A stretch of 35,647 nt of DNA from a virus. The notes under the pieces were generated by a model. It saw only the letters and a list, made by a program, of their open reading frames with translations. It was not told where the DNA came from and searched no databases. Position numbers and translations under genes: made by a program. Where the stretch lies: IMG/VR virus record IMGVR_UViG_3300042541_001013, positions 1-35,647 of that record, one strand, 5' to 3'. This document shows positions 9,055 to 17,746 of the stretch, one piece after another. Position 1 is the stretch's first letter, and every line of letters starts with the position of its first letter.

Positions 9055-9405
9055 ATGCCACAGACGACATTCCGTAGCGGCGAGCCGCAGATGATTGACT
9101 ACACGCCAAGCGCAAACGTCACTGAAGGCGACGTTCTGCTGCTCGGCAATACAACCGGCCTGACATGCGGTGTCGCACATCATGCAATCACAAACGCTGT
9201 GCAGGGCGCGGTTGCGGCTGGCGGCGGGATCTATGACGTTGTCAATCTCAACAACGCTGCGGACTATGCGAAGGTATGGTGGGACGACTCCGCCAACAAA
9301 GTAACAACCACCAGCACAAATAACGCACTGTTCGGATTCATCGTGAGCGGTGGCGGTGGCGGCGCAAACACGACAGCGCAGGCACTGCACAAACCATATG
9401 TCTGA
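9055..9405 (+). CDS. Capsid decoration protein, DUF2190-type
   Basis: This 116-residue beta-rich protein is recognisable by order: VTEGDVLLLGNTTG near the N-terminus, then IANAV-like (ITNAVQGAVAAGGGIYDV), VWWDDSANKVTTT and a C-terminal Gly-rich LFGFIVSGGGGG. DUF2190 proteins are often found directly beside major capsid proteins and are thought to decorate or cement capsids. The gene follows the glycosyltransferase gene by 3 bp with AAGGAG upstream. A second protein of similar general shape lies at 19168-19575. Confidence 0.75.
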   Translation: MPQTTFRSGEPQMIDYTPSANVTEGDVLLLGNTTGLTCGVAHHAITNAVQGAVAAGGGIYDVVNLNNAADYAKVWWDDSANKVTTTSTNNALFGFIVSGGGGGANTTAQALHKPYV

Positions 9406-9443
9406 TTGTCGCTGATTTCTGACCACATCCCGGAGGCGTTCCA

Positions 9444-9662
9444 ATGGCTTATGAAGAGGAAACAATCGAATCGATTGAGGACGCTATTGAGTCGGTCGCT
9501 AAAGGAATGGTTAGCTCGTCCAGTGAAAATGGCCGGTCGATGTCGACTGTTCCAATCAAAGATCTGATTGAAGCTGATCGATATTTAAAAGGGAAGACAG
9601 CAGCCACTAAGCCGCACATGGGATTGCGATTTACAAAGTGCATCCCGCCAGGCGGTGGCTAA
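9444..9662 (+). CDS. Small head-completion type protein
   Basis: The 72-residue protein is helical (IESIEDAIESVAKGMVSSS) with a conserved-looking centre (PIKDLIEADRYLKGK) and C-terminal LRFTKCIPPGG. This pattern occurs in small proteins between decoration and connector genes of many siphophages; a gpW-like or head-completion role is inferred from that. CGGAGG precedes the ATG by 8 nt, and the stop shares one base with the next start. Confidence 0.5.
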   Translation: MAYEEETIESIEDAIESVAKGMVSSSSENGRSMSTVPIKDLIEADRYLKGKTAATKPHMGLRFTKCIPPGGG

Positions 9663-10051
9663 TGGCTTCTCGATTTGAACAGCGGTTCAATCAGTTTGCA
9701 ATTCCTCGACTGCAAAGAGAGTTTGCAACCGACGTCGATTTCATTCTGGATGATGACAGCGAACTCCGATTTCGGGCGTTTACAGACATTGACCAGATTC
9801 CATCCGGCGGTGAAGCCTTCACTGATGTTGATGGTCGCTTGACAGTGAAAACGGCAGACCTTGCTTCAAGGTCTGCTGAATTCACTGTGCTGACAAAGGC
9901 CAGAATCAGAGATCAGATCTACGACGTTTACGCACAGGCTCCGGATCATGCGGGCCTGACAGTTTTCAACATCCGTCGCAAGTTTAACGAGCAGGATCAG
10001 TCAAACCTGTTTGACCTGCGCGGCGATCAAATTCCATTTGCATCCGAATAA
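9662..10051 (+). CDS. Head-tail joining protein candidate
   Basis: The 129-residue protein starts at ATG 9662, which shares one base with the preceding stop (TAATG). It has an N-terminal helix (RFEQRFNQFAIPRLQREF) and then mostly beta structure, compatible with head-closure or tail-terminator connector proteins. Order in the operon (decoration, small head protein, this gene, tail tube candidate) supports a connector role. No catalytic features are present. Confidence 0.5.
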   Translation: MASRFEQRFNQFAIPRLQREFATDVDFILDDDSELRFRAFTDIDQIPSGGEAFTDVDGRLTVKTADLASRSAEFTVLTKARIRDQIYDVYAQAPDHAGLTVFNIRRKFNEQDQSNLFDLRGDQIPFASE

Positions 10052-10066
10052 CCGAAAGGCCATACA

Positions 10067-10483
10067 ATGCCCGCAGTCTCACACAAGACCCTGCTGACCG
10101 AACTGCAGATGACGATTTCAAACACCCTCACCGAGATTCCATTCCTCGACAACATTGAGCTGGATCCGGGTGAAAACAAGATTCACAACTTGATGGGCGT
10201 AAATCGAGCCTATGAAACTCCGATCGCAACTGGTGTGCGTGGCGTTGGCTCGCTCTCGGCCGACATCATCGCATACGACCCGACTGACGCCGTCCATATC
10301 GCTCTCGGAGTTGCGTTCGACGCACAGACGACTATCACTGGTGCTTACAAGCTGGCCAACTCTGGCGAGACGATCAGCGTGAAATACATCGTCACGAAGA
10401 TGCCAATCAGCACAAAGGGCGCAGCAGTCATCGAAAGCAAGTTTGAGGCTGTGATCACCGAAAAGATTGCAATGCCTACCTGA
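10067..10483 (+). CDS. Major tail (tube) protein candidate
   Basis: This 138-residue protein has alternating strands (GSLSADIIAYDPTDAVHIAL, later TISVKYIVTKMPI) ending in a strand pair (AAVIESKFEAVITEK). Size, beta content and position between connector genes and the tape-measure chaperones fit a tail-tube protein. The sequence is not close to a family I can name, so the call rests largely on gene order. Confidence 0.45.
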   Translation: MPAVSHKTLLTELQMTISNTLTEIPFLDNIELDPGENKIHNLMGVNRAYETPIATGVRGVGSLSADIIAYDPTDAVHIALGVAFDAQTTITGAYKLANSGETISVKYIVTKMPISTKGAAVIESKFEAVITEKIAMPT

Positions 10484-10500
10484 TAGGCTGAGAGGCTCCA

Positions 10501-10944
10501 ATGAAGTGCATTCGAACAGTACCGGGACGGGCCATCAATCCTCTGTTTTCACGCGACGAAAAAAACCGCGTGGAAGCGGCGGGCGATATGTACGACTCGC
10601 TTGAGTTTCTAGACTTACCCGTTGGGCAGGTGGTCGACAATCCAGACGCATGGAAGTTGTGCGTTCTGGGGAAGGCACTGCCGGAAGACGAGGCGTGCAG
10701 AAAACGAGTCATGGCCTACCTCACTGCCCCAAAGCGTGAGGCAATCGTCGCAGACATTAAGCTGCTGCGAGAGGCATCGAAAACGAACTCGCTCGGCGAA
10801 AAGGATAAGCGAATGTTGGCCATGATGGAGCGGGCCTACGCGGTTGATCTGGGTTTGGTGCCTTCACCACTGACCACAACAGTGACGGCACCAATTCAGC
10901 CAGCAGAGCCGAAGATTGCAGACGTCGCTGATGGTGATTTGTGA
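10501..10944 (+). CDS. Unrecognised tail-module protein
   Basis: The 147-residue protein has an ordered N-terminal region (SLEFLDLPVGQVVDNPDAW), a Lys/Arg-rich helical middle (about residues 60-110) and a Pro/Ala-rich end. No family is recognised. It lies between the tail tube candidate and the gp10-like gene and overlaps the latter by 4 bp (GTGA), so co-translation is likely. Confidence 0.6.
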   Translation: MKCIRTVPGRAINPLFSRDEKNRVEAAGDMYDSLEFLDLPVGQVVDNPDAWKLCVLGKALPEDEACRKRVMAYLTAPKREAIVADIKLLREASKTNSLGEKDKRMLAMMERAYAVDLGLVPSPLTTTVTAPIQPAEPKIADVADGDL

Positions 10945-11237
10945 CGCTCACTGAATTCATTAATCGGCTGGAAAAGCGAGTTTCGGAAGCAGTAGCGGAA
11001 GAGGCTCGGCTGATTGCCTCCGAGATTCGCAGCAAGACACCAGCAACACGAAAAAAAACGCGACAAGCCATCAAATCAAGATCACAAGGAACGCGGGCAG
11101 CGGTTGGAATTTATTTTGCCCAACGATACGCCGGAAACGACACCACAACTCACGAAAACTTCAAACGACACTGGCGAGAGATCAGGCCCATCGCAAAGCA
11201 GCGACTGATTGCCAGGCTTCAACAAATCCTGAACTGA
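10941..11237 (+). CDS. Tail-completion protein candidate (HK97 gp10-like)
   Basis: The 98-residue basic protein starts at GTG 10941. It has an N-terminal helix (TEFINRLEKRVSEAVAEEAR) followed by SEIRSKTP, a pattern typical of HK97 gp10-like tail proteins that begin with a helix and then an R-x-x-x-P turn. The C-terminus ends in a helix (KQRLIARLQQIL). Location just before the tail chaperone gene fits. Assignment is by pattern and order only. Confidence 0.45.
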   Translation: MTLTEFINRLEKRVSEAVAEEARLIASEIRSKTPATRKKTRQAIKSRSQGTRAAVGIYFAQRYAGNDTTTHENFKRHWREIRPIAKQRLIARLQQILN

Positions 11238-11247
11238 AAGACCATTG

Positions 11248-11616
11248 ATGTCCTCCGATTTTTTGACGACTGAAAACTGCGAGCAGGAAACAGCCTGCTC
11301 AATTGAGGAATTCCCATTGCCTCACAAGCCGTCAATGCGTGCGAGAGTCAAGCAACTGCCGATTGGTGAACTAAAGCGACTGGCGAAAGCCATTCAGTCG
11401 CCAGTGCAGTTTGACCGCGACAAAGCAGAGATTGAGATGATTCAAAAGTCAATTGTCAACGCTGACGGCACGATCGTTTTCAGTGATGAAAAGCTTGCGT
11501 CCCTGAAGACAGGCAACGCTCCTCTGTACGCATCACTCGTGACAATCATTGGCAAGGCCAACAACAAGAGCCAGGAGCAAGTAGACGCACAGCTGGACGC
11601 AGCGGAAAAAAACTAA
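11248..11616 (+). CDS. Tail assembly chaperone, short form (gpG-like)
   Basis: This 122-residue acidic-basic helical protein lies directly before the tape-measure gene, where lambda gpG-type chaperones sit. It begins MSSDFLTTENCEQ (ATG 11248; a TTG three bases upstream is possible) and contains a helical stretch SMRARVKQLPIGELKRL. Its 3' end carries the heptamer A AAA AAC (11607-11613) just before the TAA, which permits a -1 shift into the frame ending at 11942. The short form would wrap the tape measure during tail assembly. Confidence 0.75.
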   Translation: MSSDFLTTENCEQETACSIEEFPLPHKPSMRARVKQLPIGELKRLAKAIQSPVQFDRDKAEIEMIQKSIVNADGTIVFSDEKLASLKTGNAPLYASLVTIIGKANNKSQEQVDAQLDAAEKN

Positions 11617-11942
11617 AAGCCGATTCCACGCGGCAAATGCTCTTTGAGCTTTGTCTGTGCGGGGTCGGTGGAAACTCATCATCGCATCCGGACCATCTGG
11701 AAAACAGACTGACAAAAACGCAGATTATTGAGTGGGCAGCGTTTTATCGAATCAGGCCATTTGGCAGTAAGCGAGACGACCTGAGGGCAGCGGTGGCAAC
11801 GTACTGGAGTGTTTCGGCGGCGATATCCGAGGCACCTCCGGACCACACACCACAAAAGTACATGCTACGGTTCAACGACGCTCCACCGCTGAACGAAGCG
11901 GAGGAGATCATGCAGCGAATTCGCGAACGAATGTCGAGGTAA
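11248..11942 (+). CDS. Tail assembly chaperone, -1 frameshift long form (gpGT-like)
   Basis: Join of 11248-11613 with 11613-11942. Ribosomes slipping -1 on A AAA AAC (11607-11613) read on as CTA AAA GCC and continue without a stop to the TAG-free frame end at 11942, giving about 231 residues. The extension has a helical pattern (TKTQIIEWAAFYRIRPFG, then DDLRAAVATYW) and its own frame has no good ribosome binding site, so it is best explained as a frameshift product. A small GCCG/CGGC hairpin (11619-11634) begins 5 nt after the heptamer. The arrangement matches lambda G/GT, a well established system. Confidence 0.85.
11607..11634 (+). promoter_or_regulatory. Programmed -1 ribosomal frameshift site
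   Basis: The heptamer A AAA AAC (11607-11613) is in the zero frame of the chaperone gene as GAA AAA AAC, directly followed by TAA. A hairpin GCCG (11619-11622) / CGGC (11631-11634) follows after a 5-nt spacer, the usual distance for a stimulatory structure, although its stem is short. Confidence 0.85.
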
Positions 11943-11945
11943 AAC

Positions 11946-14606
11946 ATGGCCGGCGGTAATCTCGACGATCTGGAATTCAAACTCGATATCGATCTACAGA
12001 AGTCGCTCAGCGGACTTCGGATGACCGTCGTATCTCTTGACGCAGTAAAAACCTCAATCATTGCGGTAGACCCTGCGGCGCGGCGACTGGCCGCAAGCGT
12101 CAGGGACATCGACTTTAAGAATTTAGGGAGCAGCTCAGCAAAACTTTATTCGGTCGCCAGCGCAGCCGAAGGGACCGCCGAAGCATTAGACAAAGTCTCC
12201 ACAGCGGCGCACGCCGTCGAGTCCGGAATTACGTCGATTGCATTTTCGGCAGACACTGCGTCACGAGCATCCAGCAACCTGACGAAAGTATTAAACACGG
12301 TCGCCGGTGAAGCAAGACTGGTAAGCACGGCAGCGACTGGGGCGGGGTCCGTGCTGCGGCAGATGTCCGGCGCAATCATGCACATCGCGCACAACATCCA
12401 TGCTGTGATGATCGTGACTGACCTGTTGACAACAGCCTTCGCGATGCTGATGGTCCCAGTCAGAGCCGTGTGGTCGGTTGCTGTCGCTGCATTTAACGCA
12501 CTGACAATGGTTGTCAGTGCTGTGCTGCTGCCGGTCAAGCTTCTCGTGATGGGTTTCGTCGGGCTCGCAAAGGCAGCATGGTCTATTGTCAGTCCGTTGC
12601 TGTCCCTCTCGCTGTCGGTGGCGAAAGTCTGGTTCGTGTTTCGCGGATGGATTGGGGCCATCAAAGTCATCGGCACATGGCTTGCCATGCTACCACCGCC
12701 GATTCGGCTGGTTGTCGGCGGCCTGCTGGCGTTGGGTGTCGCAGGGAAAGCGGGAGCCGGTGCGCTGAAAGTTTTATCATTCGGGCTGTCGCTGGTTTCG
12801 ACTGCGGTTGGAGTTGCTGCGACTGCGATCAGGGTCTTGACGCTGCCGATTCTAGTGCTGTTAAATCCGGTGCGAGCTGCTTCGATTGCGATTTCACTGA
12901 TGACGAGCGCGTTAATGCTTGCCGGTCGCGTTGCTGTCATGACCGCATCGGCTCTTTACTCGGTTGCCGCAGCTGCTGGGGCGATGGCGGCCAGAGGATT
13001 TGCGGCCGCGGCAAGTTCCGTAACTGGGATGCTTGGTTCACTGGTTCGACTGACAAGCCAGGTCGCGATATATGGGGCGATCGCGGCGGTTGTGTTCGGG
13101 GCCAAGGTTGCCATTGCGGTTGAAAAGAATATCGCAGTGTTCGGCACGATGGTGCATTCAATGGAGCAAGGGGCAGCAATTGTCGCTTCCATCCAGAAGA
13201 CCAAAGCGGCCGGACTGTTCGACAATCAGGAATTGCTGGATTCCTCACGACTGCTGTTCAAGGGTGGCGTGGCCGCTGTTGACCTCGCGGCGAAGACGGA
13301 CCAGTTGGCGAAGATTGCGGCCGGTACGAGCACCGAGCTTGGCGACCTTGCACGCATCTACCAGCAGGGAGCGAATCGCGGATCGTTCGGTCAGGACAAA
13401 ATCAACCAGCTTTCAGAGCGTGGTATTGCGATTTATGAGGGGCTGCAGCACGCAACCGGAAAGAGCGGCGCGGCACTCGACAAGATGATCAGTGACGGAA
13501 AGATCGGCATCACTGAGATGGACGCCGCAATGACGTATTTGACAGAAGGCAACGGTTACTACGCGAACTCGCTGGAAGACATCGGCAACACAACCGGTGG
13601 GATGCTGACGCAGATTAAAAACAACCTAATGCAGACGCTTGGAGCACTGGGCGGAGTTGGCACGGAAGCATTTAAACCGGTCCTCACCAGTATTCTTGCA
13701 ATGAGCGAAGGCATCAAATCCTCGGTTGCCGCCATTGCCCCGATCGTCAATCAGTTGTTTATGGTCATCAAAGGCGCGTTTGGCGGGATGGCTGCGATCG
13801 TCAACACCGCCTACACGAACGTCTTCGCAGCAACCACGGCCACGTTTGGAGGAATGCTTTCCGTTGTTATGGAATGGGTCACGAAGTTCCGGTGGTTCTT
13901 TGAAAATATCGTTCCGATCATCCAGTTTGTTGGGCTGTCGATGGTGTCGATCATGGTGACTGCATTCAACGACATCGCCTATTTCCTCACCGACAAAATG
14001 CCTGCCTACCTGTCATGGTTTGCGGAGAACTGGAAAAACATCTTCACCGACATCTTCAACGGGACAGTCGCCATCTTCACGAATCTCGGGAAGAACATCG
14101 CAATGGCGATGACCCAGATTTGGAACTTCATCACCAGCGGCGGCACGGCTGAACTGGAATTTGCATGGACGCCTTTGCTTGATGGATTCGAAAGCACTGT
14201 CGCAGCCCTACCTGACATACCCGATCGGGCGATGACGGAACTTGAGCAGTCACTCGAACAGCAGACACAAGCCGTGGCAACTCAACTGGCCGACTCCTTT
14301 GATGCACTAAACGTGGAAGCACAGGCCGCACTGACGGTGGCAGCTCCGGAGCTTCCAGCCATCGACCCAACTCTGCAGGCTGGCGGCACTGGAGACGGAA
14401 CCGACACGGGAGCAGGCAAAAATAACCGCACAGACTTTTCCGTCTCAGGCATGGAGCGTGGAAGCGAGGCGGCATTGAAAGCAATCTTCAGCGCTCAGAA
14501 AGATAAGACACCTTCGCAGGCTCTGGCCGAGCATAAGAAAACAAATGCTCATCTTGCCACTATCGCAAACAAGCCGCAGCCAGCAGTATTGGGAGGAGTG
14601 ACTTAA
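11946..14606 (+). CDS. Tape measure protein
   Basis: The 886-residue protein sets tail length and is the longest product here. The N-terminal third is helical and Ala/Ser-rich, followed by a very hydrophobic zone with several membrane-like segments (about residues 140-400), as is common for tape measures. A tape-measure core follows: VFGTMVHSMEQGAAIV, then LFKGGVAAVDL, LGDLARIYQQGANRG, then a long helical tail. The C-terminal part is Ala/Pro/Gly-rich. ATG 11946 lies 3 bp after the frameshift extension stop, and the final TAA shares one base with the next start. Confidence 0.88.
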   Translation: MAGGNLDDLEFKLDIDLQKSLSGLRMTVVSLDAVKTSIIAVDPAARRLAASVRDIDFKNLGSSSAKLYSVASAAEGTAEALDKVSTAAHAVESGITSIAFSADTASRASSNLTKVLNTVAGEARLVSTAATGAGSVLRQMSGAIMHIAHNIHAVMIVTDLLTTAFAMLMVPVRAVWSVAVAAFNALTMVVSAVLLPVKLLVMGFVGLAKAAWSIVSPLLSLSLSVAKVWFVFRGWIGAIKVIGTWLAMLPPPIRLVVGGLLALGVAGKAGAGALKVLSFGLSLVSTAVGVAATAIRVLTLPILVLLNPVRAASIAISLMTSALMLAGRVAVMTASALYSVAAAAGAMAARGFAAAASSVTGMLGSLVRLTSQVAIYGAIAAVVFGAKVAIAVEKNIAVFGTMVHSMEQGAAIVASIQKTKAAGLFDNQELLDSSRLLFKGGVAAVDLAAKTDQLAKIAAGTSTELGDLARIYQQGANRGSFGQDKINQLSERGIAIYEGLQHATGKSGAALDKMISDGKIGITEMDAAMTYLTEGNGYYANSLEDIGNTTGGMLTQIKNNLMQTLGALGGVGTEAFKPVLTSILAMSEGIKSSVAAIAPIVNQLFMVIKGAFGGMAAIVNTAYTNVFAATTATFGGMLSVVMEWVTKFRWFFENIVPIIQFVGLSMVSIMVTAFNDIAYFLTDKMPAYLSWFAENWKNIFTDIFNGTVAIFTNLGKNIAMAMTQIWNFITSGGTAELEFAWTPLLDGFESTVAALPDIPDRAMTELEQSLEQQTQAVATQLADSFDALNVEAQAALTVAAPELPAIDPTLQAGGTGDGTDTGAGKNNRTDFSVSGMERGSEAALKAIFSAQKDKTPSQALAEHKKTNAHLATIANKPQPAVLGGVT

Positions 14607-15589
14607 TGGCAGCAACTGCAATTCGATACGACCTGACAAGGTGGTCTGAAAAGATCGCGAAGGGCGTTTTCAGCGCGACAATGGAATGGACGTTGACGTG
14701 TACGATTTCCGCCAACGTGGCCGACATGGCACCGTCGCAGATCGCTGGCCTGTTTGCGTGGCTTCCAGTCGAGGGCACAGCGTACGGCGATTACAATCCG
14801 CTCTGGCCGTATACCAGTTGCCGAAGTGTTGCGTGCGACCAAATCGAGGGCGGAATTTATAAGTACGTCACGGAGTGGTCAGACGAAAACGCGAAGCAAA
14901 ACGAAGACAGCCAGGACTCAAAAGCCACTGACGAAAACCCGATCAATGATTTGCCGATAATCAAGCCAGTCGGAGGAATGCGAGAGCGGGCAATTACCAA
15001 AGACCGAAACGACGAAGCCATTCTCAACAAGGCTGGCGACCCTGTCATTCAAAGCGTTGAAGACAACACAATTAACATCGCCGTCACCTGCAATGTGGCG
15101 GTCGATTCTGGTGTCGAAGCTCTGGTGGTAGCACTGCGAAACCGCGTTAACATCGCCCCAATCAGATGCGGCCGGTGGTACATCGACACTAACATGGCTC
15201 GCGTGATTTTTGAATCAGGATTCCTCAGCGAAGTGAAGCGCCGAAACGATACGGAGTATCTGGAGTTCAGCTTTTTAATCTCCGTCGATGAACGCGATTA
15301 CCATCGCGGGACATCGCTAAACGCAGGGTTCAGGCAAAAGGTCTGGACGACATCGGGCGGCACTCCAATTGCTCCGGCATCAGATCCAAACCCTCTGTCA
15401 GACATCTACACCGTCACGACAATCCTAAGCGATGATGGCAGTGAACCGTCTGAGCCAGTTCCGCTTGATGACTTCGGCCGCGAGATCGTAAGACCTCAGC
15501 CAGATGAAGTGCTGTACCTCGACACTGACAAATATCAGGAAGGCGACTTCACGCAACTTCCCGGAGTCTTCGCATGGGCGGGGCCATAA
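14606..15589 (+). CDS. Distal tail protein candidate
   Basis: The 327-residue protein is mostly beta strands (FSATMEWTLTCTISANVADM near the N-terminus; ARVIFESGFLSEVKRR, then YLEFSFLISVDERDYH in the middle) and has an acidic-Pro-rich C-terminus. It shares a base with the tape-measure stop, and that position is the usual place of a distal tail or tail-hub protein. I do not recognise the family, so the functional name is from gene order. Confidence 0.5.
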   Translation: MAATAIRYDLTRWSEKIAKGVFSATMEWTLTCTISANVADMAPSQIAGLFAWLPVEGTAYGDYNPLWPYTSCRSVACDQIEGGIYKYVTEWSDENAKQNEDSQDSKATDENPINDLPIIKPVGGMRERAITKDRNDEAILNKAGDPVIQSVEDNTINIAVTCNVAVDSGVEALVVALRNRVNIAPIRCGRWYIDTNMARVIFESGFLSEVKRRNDTEYLEFSFLISVDERDYHRGTSLNAGFRQKVWTTSGGTPIAPASDPNPLSDIYTVTTILSDDGSEPSEPVPLDDFGREIVRPQPDEVLYLDTDKYQEGDFTQLPGVFAWAGP

Positions 15590-15590
15590 C

Positions 15591-15983
15591 ATGAGCGGCG
15601 GAATGATCGGCCCAGAATACGATGGCCAAATCCGGCAGACGATTATTGCCGTTCGCAGCATGGGCCGCACGTCCAGTGAGATGGATCTGACGGCAGAGCA
15701 GCGGTCTGCTAGTCGGTTCGGAAACAAACAGGCAGTCCTGTTGGATGACTTGGTTGCTGCGGTCAACACAAAGCGAGATCCTTCAACCGCAAGAGCCGCC
15801 GTGCTTCGTCGCAAAGCAAACGGAGACTTGACGAAGACGACCCTGATTCTGACAGTGGTGAATCGATTCACGCAAATTTCAGTGGACGCCGGGACATACA
15901 TCAAGATCGAGCACATCGACGGCGAATGGCAACCGTACGCGGCTGATTGTCCGGGCGGCTCAGCATCGTCAGGGGGTGCGTAA
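15591..15983 (+). CDS. Unrecognised tail-module protein
   Basis: A 130-residue protein starting at ATG 15591, two bases from the previous stop. The N-terminus (GPEYDGQIRQTIIAVRS) and a charged middle with a strand pair (KTTLILTVVNRFTQISV) lead to a Gly/Ser-rich end. No motif of known function is present. Tight spacing on both sides (the stop shares one base with the next start) places it in the late tail operon. Confidence 0.6.
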   Translation: MSGGMIGPEYDGQIRQTIIAVRSMGRTSSEMDLTAEQRSASRFGNKQAVLLDDLVAAVNTKRDPSTARAAVLRRKANGDLTKTTLILTVVNRFTQISVDAGTYIKIEHIDGEWQPYAADCPGGSASSGGA

Positions 15984-16666
15984 TGTTGCTTGGATGCTGC
16001 CATTGCGGTCAGACGCCGCCTCCACCGAGTGAGTCAGTGCCGCCGAGTGAGTCAGTGCCAAGCGTCAGTGAGTCAGCACCGAGCATAATGGGAGAGAGAT
16101 GGGATTGCTCAGCCTGCACTATTTTGCCAGTGAGATGGCGCGTCACCGGCATTGAACGATCGAAATACACATTTAGCAGCCCAAGCGGATTTCCTTCACC
16201 GTGGGTTGATTGCCCCAGTATGTTCGGGCCGCTCGATCTGACTTTTGATGTTCAGTTCCCGCAGCCGGGGTCCCCAAATTCAAGCACGCAGTGTCAAACG
16301 TGGGTTTCGGCTGAAAAAATAATCAACTCCACGAGAGATAAATGTTCACCGCCTCCATGTGCAGCATGGGCTCCATCGTGTCAACAAGCACTATTCACAG
16401 GCAGTGTGACGAAGCCGCGAGCAACCCTGACACTATCTAGGGGGAGTTTTTTAGGAAGGCAGCCGATTTGGCGTTTTGTGTGGTCCTACGCATATCAAGA
16501 TGCGGCAGCCAACGCTGTTGAGAGAACACTAATATGGACAGGAACAACCACGGTTGGTGTTGATGGTGATTGCGTTAAGCCACTTGTCCTGGCCGGCGGT
16601 GGTGACAGCTCCTTAAATAATGCCTACTTAGGTGCCGCATACTATATAACATTAACGCCGAGTTGA
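15983..16666 (+). CDS. Cys-rich protein with Pro/Ser/Glu repeat linker
   Basis: The 227-residue protein has ATG 15983 with AGGGGGTG upstream. It begins MLLGCCHCGQTPPPP and then carries an imperfect repeat (PPSESV, PPSESV, PSVSES) encoded by a repeated CCGAGTGAGTCAGTG unit (about 16026-16080). After that comes a beta-type domain with several cysteines (CSACT, CQTW, CSPPPC), likely disulphide or metal bonded. I have seen similar short Cys then Ser/Glu repeat heads in planctomycete phage proteins, but this is memory of a pattern, not a search. It is a likely tail-tip or surface protein; no function can be given. Confidence 0.55.
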   Translation: MLLGCCHCGQTPPPPSESVPPSESVPSVSESAPSIMGERWDCSACTILPVRWRVTGIERSKYTFSSPSGFPSPWVDCPSMFGPLDLTFDVQFPQPGSPNSSTQCQTWVSAEKIINSTRDKCSPPPCAAWAPSCQQALFTGSVTKPRATLTLSRGSFLGRQPIWRFVWSYAYQDAAANAVERTLIWTGTTTVGVDGDCVKPLVLAGGGDSSLNNAYLGAAYYITLTPS

Positions 16667-16669
16667 AAA

Positions 16670-17746
16670 ATGAGAGATTGTATTTACAACACTTTTACCG
16701 ATGGAGTCATTGTCGCGTGCAGCAACGACACTGATTTATTACATACAGGGACCGTACCAGCATCCATATGCCTTAACTGCCGGTACGCTAAGTCTGCGAA
16801 GACTGGTGATTTTTTCGCTCAGACATCGGCCCTGCTAGTAAAGAAACACCGCACAGGCGAACTTCGAGCCAATCCCCAGCCATGCGGCGGATGCGGCGAA
16901 ACGAAGCATCGGGCACCAGATGCTCCAGCGATGCAATTCGTCTGGCCGTATTGGGACGGCGGTGCGCAGGCGGATGAACTTCGATGGTCTATCAGATCAG
17001 TTGAAACGTTCTTTCAAGGCAAGGCAAAAATAACAATCATCGGTGATCGTCCGGACTGGTATCACGGGCATGTGATCATTAAAAAGAGAGTCCCGCACAC
17101 GAAGCCGAATCGAGCGTTTCGCGACATGCTTGGCAAGGTCTTTTATATCGCAACACATGCGGAGATTGATTCTGAGTGCGTGTGGATGATGGACGACATT
17201 TATTTCCTCAAGCCGTTCACACTGGACCACATCAAGACGCCTCGCGCGGAGCCGTGGCGACCTGACGAAAGCAACAGTTGGCAGAAGCGTAAAACGGCGT
17301 CGATGGAAGCACTGGCGGCTCGTGGATTAACTCAACACGACTACGCTACGCATCTTCCGCACTGGCTGGAGAAAGACAAACTGCGGGCGATGTTCGACGA
17401 CTTCAATTTGCACGAGCATACCATGTTGTGGGAGGTATTGTACGGCAATGTTTATCGAGGCACTCCGCAACGCACGCGGCCATTCTTCGCACGGTTTCAG
17501 CATCAGGCAGACAAAGAAACATTCCAGCGACTGACCGCACGCGCGACCGTCATCAATAACACTGAGCCCGCTTGGTGTGACGGGCTGCACGACTTCCTCG
17601 CGGAACTGCTCCCAACTCCTTCCAGCGTAGAGGCGGAACATGAGGCGGCAAAGCCTGTTTATGTGATCACGAAGAAAGGGCCAAGGACCGTAAAGCGGCG
17701 GCCCTTGGAAACGCACAGAGACTTCATCGAGAAGCAAGTCCAATGA
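16670..17746 (+). CDS. Glycosyltransferase-like protein (Stealth CR2-like)
   Basis: The 358-residue protein has four cysteines in two pairs near the N-terminus (CLNC 34-37, CGGC 72-75), which may bind zinc. A GT-A-like region follows: FVWPYWDGGAQADELRWSIR (90-109), ITIIGDRPDW (121-130), the segment RAFRDMLGKVFYI (148-160) and CVWMMDDIYFL (170-180) with the acidic metal-binding pair. The order W...DELRWSIRS...DD resembles the Stealth CR2 region of sugar-phosphate transferases. It is embedded in the tail operon, 4 bp after the preceding stop, and overlaps the next glycosyltransferase gene by 4 bp (ATGA). The acceptor is unknown; a virion protein or the host envelope are both possible. Confidence 0.65.
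   Translation: MRDCIYNTFTDGVIVACSNDTDLLHTGTVPASICLNCRYAKSAKTGDFFAQTSALLVKKHRTGELRANPQPCGGCGETKHRAPDAPAMQFVWPYWDGGAQADELRWSIRSVETFFQGKAKITIIGDRPDWYHGHVIIKKRVPHTKPNRAFRDMLGKVFYIATHAEIDSECVWMMDDIYFLKPFTLDHIKTPRAEPWRPDESNSWQKRKTASMEALAARGLTQHDYATHLPHWLEKDKLRAMFDDFNLHEHTMLWEVLYGNVYRGTPQRTRPFFARFQHQADKETFQRLTARATVINNTEPAWCDGLHDFLAELLPTPSSVEAEHEAAKPVYVITKKGPRTVKRRPLETHRDFIEKQVQ

Noticed and set aside
11637-11942. Separate gene starting at ATG 11637
   Set aside because: It has no ribosome binding site and is in the -1 frame right after a classical slippery heptamer. A frameshift extension explains it better.
12146-12940. Long minus-strand frame (264 codons) opposite the tape measure gene
   Set aside because: It lies entirely opposite the tape-measure frame, which has gene-like features. 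The minus frame is Ser/Thr/Ala-biased, as an antisense of Ala/Val/Gly codons, and has no motif.
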